A stretch of 64,000 nucleotides of DNA from Ciona savignyi (taxonomy: Eukaryota > Chordata > Ascidiacea > Phlebobranchia > Cionidae), in contig CH001841.1 of NCBI GenBank assembly GCA_000149265.1, positions 8,785 through 72,784 on the forward strand, in the 5' to 3' direction. The position numbers and the translations under genes were made by a program. Under the pieces are notes generated by a model. That model was not told where the DNA came from and ran no database searches. It was given only the letters and a program-made list of their open reading frames with translations. Below are positions 59,001 to 64,000 of this stretch, piece by piece (the stretch's first letter is position 1; every line of letters starts with the position of its first letter).

Positions 59001-60944
59001 GCCAGCGACCAGTTTCGAACTAAGCAACCCTTCAGATGATAGGCGGCACACTAAACCACCAGACTAACCGGTCGGACAACATTTAAGCCAACTACATGAT
59101 TAAAAAGGTAAAAGTTTACTGCACAATCCATGGAAGATGACCCAATAAAAAAATGATAAAAAGAAAAAAAACATAAGTTTAACTGCACTACTTTTCAACC
59201 TAATGAAGATAAAAGTTTCATAACATAAGTTTGAACCTACATAGGATTTAAAACATCAGCTTCATCCTATGCAAACAAACATCAAACCACACAAACAAGT
59301 TTAAATCCCCAAGTTTCAACTCACACGAGTGACAAGTGTCGACCCATATGAGTTTTAATATGGTGGGATAAATGCAACGGCCTTTAATACAACAAAATCC
59401 AGACCAAACCCCTCACAAGCAAAGTACCTGAGATTGAGTGTTGGGCATGTAGATCACACATTTATAACCAAGTGCATTGCAGATGTGTGCAAGACCGATG
59501 CCGGTGTTACCAGCAGTTCCTTCAACCACAGTACCACCGGGTGATATCAGACCCTTTTCTTGAGCATCCTTGATTAGAAATAACGCAGCACGATCTTTCA
59601 CTGACCCTCCTGGGTTAAGAAACTCAGCTTTTGCAAGGATATCACAACCTGTTTGAATAGAACCTGTTATTGAGGGGACGAAGAGGTAACAAGCTTTTAA
59701 CGGTAATCATGAAATGAAACATAATTTAATGGTTTCATAGTGTTTCAATGTTTAAAGTAGATAGTTATAATATTATCAATGGACTTTATCTTTTGGTTTA
59801 TGAATTTTTAGGTTAAGATCTTAATTTAAATCACACCCTAAAAATTATGCTAATTTGCCATAAACATTTCTAACTAATTGGGCACAATTGATGTTAAATG
59901 GCCAAAAGGAGACACAAGTTTTGGAATTTCTTCTTGTTTGGGATCGTTATAACACCAGGCAGACTACCTCCAACCTACAGTATGGTTAATACATTTATTG
60001 CAGCATGTTAAAAATATGAAATAATTGCAAAAAAATAAAAACAAATCAACAAACTATCACATCCTGCTGGTTGGAATAGATGTATTAACCATCTAGGTGA
60101 AAATGAACGAAAGACAAGGTTAACTAAAATAGGAGATCTTACATGTGCTCTTATGCGAAACAGTAAAAGAAAGAATATAAAAAACAAAAAAACAGCAATG
60201 TTGCCTACAGCACTACCACTTAGCAATCTGACTAGTTCCTTCTCCGGAATCAATACACTGGTAAACTAATAAATTCAAAAAATAAATAAAAAAAACTGAG
60301 AATATACCGGTTTCTTTGCTGACTCCATGGAGCTTGATCATAGGAGTGCTGAAATAAAAATATTATGAACGATTACTTTTAAGATGTATAAATTACAGTT
60401 TTGCATCACTTAAGTCAAACGGATCTTATTTTATACTATGGCTTTGTGAGATACCCTAGTATTTATAAAAAATATTTATAAAATTGGTAGGCCTATTTTG
60501 CATAAAAATTGTTGTCTGATAATTTTAGAAAGTCTGCTAAAAATATTGGTGTTTGAGAATTTATAGAGATGGAGAAAACTAAAAGAAAGAAAAGCGGAAA
60601 GAAGGGAAGGAAGGAAACTACTAGAAAGCTGTCAGAGAACAGGTAAGTTGCTAGCCAGTTGCTAATATGTATTGTTTAGGAGAAACATGATTTATATGAT
60701 TTACTTAAAGATTCGCTAAAAACACAAAAGATACATACTTTCCAATAGTTCCCTGAAATCCTTCCAAGACCTAGAACAAAAAATATTAGAACTACCTATA
60801 ACCGCAATCTACTTTTTTTCACTACAGCCTATGCCTTAAAATACAACAAAATTTACTTACCGTTGACAGATTCCTACTTGATTCCCATAATTTGCGACTT
60901 AAATTTGCAATGTAACGGCATTTTGGGGTTAAAACAGCAGACAT
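56023..60944 (-). CDS. Cysteine-synthase-type PLP enzyme, probably mitochondrial, ten exons
   Basis: Minus-strand coding exons are 60861-60944, 60739-60770, 60308-60348, 59428-59648, 58369-58458, 58089-58203, 57856-57909, 57550-57611, 56713-56871 and 56023-56253. All are GT/AG with consistent phase, giving 362 residues. The fold-type II PLP family is clear: [13 protein letters not shown] carries the Schiff-base lysine, [14 protein letters not shown] is the substrate loop, [10 protein letters not shown] binds the PLP phosphate, and [10 protein letters not shown] is typical of the fungal/invertebrate mitochondrial cysteine synthase group. There is no CBS or haem domain, so it is not cystathionine beta-synthase. 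The first 29 residues are basic with one acid, like a mitochondrial presequence. An in-frame ATG 35 codons upstream (61049) is an alternative start. The family makes cysteine from O-acetylserine or related donors plus sulfide; the actual substrate here is unproven. ATTAAA follows the stop. Confidence 0.94.
56316..56528. mobile_element. MITE-like element in cysteine synthase intron 9
   Basis: The ends are inverted over about 40 bp: TAAATACTACAGG and GCTTGGATC recur in reverse complement at the right end (GATCCAAGC, CCTGTAGTATTTA), with GGTACCTCT/AGAGGCACC at the tips. The interior is a GGGTTGGAGTTAAAG-type degenerate repeat that creates a spurious open frame. Confidence 0.7.
56976..57161 (+). 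repeat. SINE, copy 11 (internally deleted), intron 8
   Basis: It has the tRNA-like head and first body segment, then jumps from CTTGGGCAAGGCA to AATTGAAGGAACGTG, and from TGCAATAGCTC to CCCATTCACGGG, before the TATCCTA tail. A small further fragment lies at about 57311-57372. Confidence 0.85.
58784..59078 (-). repeat. tRNA-derived SINE, copy 12, intron 4 of cysteine synthase
   Basis: Near full-length copy in the sense orientation of its host gene. It runs from the AGGATAGGATATT tail to the head ACCACCAGACTAACCGGTCG, with a small duplication of CTAGCTGGTAGCCAGCG. Confidence 0.92.
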
Positions 60945-61352
60945 GGTGCACAACACAAAAGCACACCAGAAATCTAACAAACCTTTTGGCCTTTTAACAT
61001 AACATTCCCCTAAAACATGTTGCATTAGCAAAATAACATGCTGACTCATGCTAAAGCGTTCGCCGATGATTTTATAATTTATACAGTTGTATTAATATAG
61101 AATTAATATTTTACATAATTAACATCAACAACTATATATATATATTCGACAGCAAAAATGTTTATTTCACAGTAGCAGTATAACTGGTATAAATAGTTCA
61201 ATTCGAAATAAATAAAAAAATTGCGGAAACACTGAAAAATGTATGCGTAAAAGGATCTCGAGTCATTTATATACACAAAGATAACCGCGGGTTAGGAGGG
61301 TTTGCATACCGTTATACGTCATTTGTTTGAACAATTGGAGATAACGTTATCA
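60945..61352. promoter_or_regulatory. Shared intergenic region of a head-to-head gene pair
   Basis: Only 408 bp separate the two start codons. The plus-strand gene is preceded directly by a 12-bp palindrome GATAACGTTATC (61340-61351). AT-rich DNA with TA runs fills the middle. Confidence 0.55.
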
Positions 61353-64000
61353 ATGTCTGTCGCTAAAGAAGGATACCTTCAAAAATATTGTAAGTACATA
61401 AAGATATACAAGCTGTTAGCCTACATGAAGGTATTGCCTTAAACGCCCTGTTGAAAATTATAGAATGGTATTTTGCTGGGACGTCATAAAATGTTTGTAA
61501 GATAAAGTGAATGCACAAAATTGACATAATGTTCATAGCTTACTACTACAACTTACTGCATTTCAAGTGCACTGTGCATTTGCCAATCACATTCCTTTTT
61601 TCCTAATCTAACAATTTTAAACACTTTTTTTTAACCTGGTGTTATTTGAATTTGAACTTATTCACACCGTATGATAGTATATGTTTGATACTTCTTTTGC
61701 CTAAGTTTCGCGGCCTCGTCCGCTTTATTTAATAAATTATATCCTTTTTGAAGTGTTTTAACGACTGTTCGTTTTGCCATCTTTTCCTGTTCCTGTGTGG
61801 TGATTTGATTTGTTTGCCATAAAAAAATTAAAAGCAACTTCACAAACTAATTGTAATAAAACTTTATCACAAATAATTTATTTTCAGCTACAGGAATATT
61901 TAAAGGCTGGAAGAACAGGTATTTTACACTGTACAAAGATGGCCAACTTGTTATATTTGACAACAAAGGCGGACCAAGGGCAGGAAATTTCCATATTTCA
62001 AGGGATTGTCATGATATACAGGTAAACTAGAGCTACCAATTAAACCTGTTGCCACACTATTTATGAATTGTGTATTATGTGCCATGGTTGCTAATGCTAA
62101 CCAGAGACTGCAATAATTTTTTATTATTTATTCATGTGTTCAGTACTGTCCCCATACTGGGAAGTTCGTATGATGCGCCGGATATATCTGGCATGGCGCA
62201 CTGACTACTTTTTCGGGTATTGGCGCAGAAAACTGCAAAAATTATGCTGGCGTGGCGTGATTACACTTTCTTTCATTTATATCAGTATTTTTGATACTTT
62301 AAGTTTTTTATTACAAAGTTTTAATTGAAAATGATGCAACTTTGTTTGTCGCGGCGCAAATTAGCATTACTGGCGTGGCGCAAAATTTTGGTTAAAAAAT
62401 GTTGGCGCAAAAATCCGGCGCACAGAAAACGAACTTTCCAATAGGGTACTGTCCCCAACACACTTCTGACCATTTATATAAAAAAGGTCTTTGTTTGTTG
62501 ACTTCTTTTATTCTGATTTATAAATAAAAAGAAAATTTGCAGGGTGTGTTTAATAAGTCTTGACTGAATAATTAAATAAACTATGTGGTATGACCGTATG
62601 GGGTACATTTTTTTTAATATTGTCTTGCTCAGAGAAACAGCTGTGTCTACTAAATCAACTAGTTAATTAAAGACAAGTTTTACCGAACATCATATCAATT
62701 GTTATTCAAACAGCTATTAGTGTATTAAAAAGATACTGAGAATAATGTGAAACCCATATGAAAAAATATCATTTTTACTGTTTTCCTGTTGATTTAATAC
62801 AGATAAGAATGTTATCCATACTATCACACTGTGTGGGGAGGGTGATTCAATCAATATTGCTTTCGATTGCATCAAATTAAATTTATTCATTTTGTGATAC
62901 CTTCATGGCTATTGTTGGTGGCTAATATCATTTTTTTCACTTGTTTTACTTGCGAAATGCATAAATATTGCATTATGTTTTATTTTTCACTTTGCTTAAA
63001 CTACAGTATGTTTATTTTTTAATGGGAAATAAATTGCAGATTTGTTTTCCAATATTTAACTGGTACCTTTTGTGCAATACAAATAAACCTGTGAACCGTT
63101 TGTTAGATATATAACAAATATTATTTAATTCATCTTTTAAGGTTGGGGCAGGTATCCAGGCAAAAATACCAACGCTTCCTGAAACCCATTCAATAGATTG
63201 TGTCATGATGATTGCTACCAGTAGCAAAAAGTTTTTATTACTTTGCGAAAATCGTCAGGATTTGGAGTAAGTATAGAAGTCCATATTGATGTGTGTCAAT
63301 ACATGCATATTTCATGACAATAGTATTAAAATATAATTGACAATAGTTTTACATTGATCCATGTATGTGCTTGATTTGTGCCTTGCACAGTTTTTAACGA
63401 TTTATCTCTAACCTGGAACAAAAAAAGATATGTGGTTAAATTAAAGAGAGAAAAAAAAACTACAGCTGTCCCCAGTCTAAACAACCACTTAACTGACATG
63501 GCTGTGGTCCAGTTAAATTCACCGAATAGCTTAAAATCGTAGCAGTAACACATATAAACCACACATATAACTGTAACAACGACTGTAGGCTTGGGTAGTA
63601 TCTTTTAGAGTGTTATAGCAAATACCAACTACCAACAATGAAACATACTTTTTTTTATATAGTTTAACAATATTACTTTATAACTAGTTCATGGATGCAA
63701 GCTTTCAATAATGCCCGGTCAATTACTCAAACCACGACAAAAGGATATCAAGCTGAGGCACCCCACACAGAGAAAAACTATCCAACGAGTTCGACTTACC
63801 CACCTCCAGCAGGGAATTACCCTGCCCCGACACCATCTCTCGGATTTGAAAACTTGACTTTAGGAAGCGGAACATCACAACCACCAAATTATTCAGCCCA
63901 ACCTCCACCAGGACATTACCCACCTACAAATTACCCCCCAGCCGCACCAGGTTATCAGGGCTACCCACCAGCACATCAAGGTACAAGTTACCCACCGCCA
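61353..64000 (+). CDS. PLEKHB/evectin-like PH-domain protein, four exons seen, 3' end beyond window
   Basis: Coding exons are 61353-61389, 61888-62021, 63142-63266 and 63688 onward, with GT/AG sites and phases 1, 0, 2. Residues 1 to about 112 form one PH domain: KEGYLQKY, GIFKGWKNRYFTLYKDGQLV, then the conserved closing tryptophan in DSWMQAFNNAR. The RDCHDIQ segment at the mid-domain splice matches the PLEKHB1/2 (evectin) layout. The tail is a Pro/Tyr/Gly-rich low-complexity region with repeated YPP and PPAG units, as in PLEKHB2. Evectins bind phosphatidylserine on recycling endosomes; that role is inferred from family. Vertebrate evectins end in a hydrophobic anchor, which would lie beyond this window. 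Intron 2 holds a MITE. Confidence 0.87.
62152..62446. mobile_element. MITE-like element in PH-gene intron 2, 295 bp
   Basis: Inverted ends CCATACTGGGAAGTTCG and (reverse complement) CCCTATTGGAAAGTTCG, followed by GCGCCGGAT on both sides. It is flanked by a direct repeat TACTGTCC (62144-62151, 62447-62454), an 8-bp duplication as in hAT elements; the shared string continues into CCCA. The interior is built of repeated TGGCGTGGCGCA units. Confidence 0.85.

Overview
The window looks like the genome of a solitary ascidian (sea squirt), most likely Ciona intestinalis/robusta. It is AT-rich with small spliced genes and short introns, a FoxA-type forkhead gene whose product reads like ascidian Foxa.a, many tRNA-derived SINEs, and BEL/Pao and R2-like retroelement debris. 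The species is inferred from the protein and the repeat style; no database was searched.

Layout. From 1 to 5.4 kb there is no convincing gene, but a block of about 0.6 kb occurs in degenerate tandem copies. From 5.98 to 13.22 kb lies a three-exon minus-strand gene for an NXPE (neurexophilin plus PC-esterase) type II membrane protein. Its introns hold a SINE, a PIF/Harbinger-like element with a decayed MADF-protein gene, a pair of long inverted arms around that element, and a hAT-like element with a second element nested in it. From 13.2 to 18.9 kb there is no gene, but there is a fold-back repeat and a short direct duplication. From 18.95 to 26.08 kb sits a young-looking BEL/Pao LTR retrotransposon with near-identical LTRs and a 5-bp target-site duplication. 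From 27.3 to 30.9 kb are older pieces of a second BEL/Pao element, a Ty3-type element and an R2/NeSL-like LINE, with a 100-N assembly gap. FoxA lies at 36.84-38.59 kb on the plus strand, preceded by several kb of gene-free, probably regulatory DNA.

From 38.6 to 56.0 kb I find almost nothing coding: one possible terminal exon, a GC-rich island with strong splice-donor signals, a motif-rich patch and several SINEs. At 56.02-60.94 kb a ten-exon minus-strand gene encodes a complete cysteine-synthase-type PLP enzyme with a mitochondrial-looking N terminus. About 0.4 kb away, head to head, a plus-strand gene for a PLEKHB/evectin-like PH-domain protein starts at 61.35 kb and runs off the window end.

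The host genes do not form an operon or a pathway. The only close pairing is the divergent cysteine synthase/PH pair, which probably shares a promoter region. Exon boundaries were read by hand from GT/AG sites, reading phase and family conservation.
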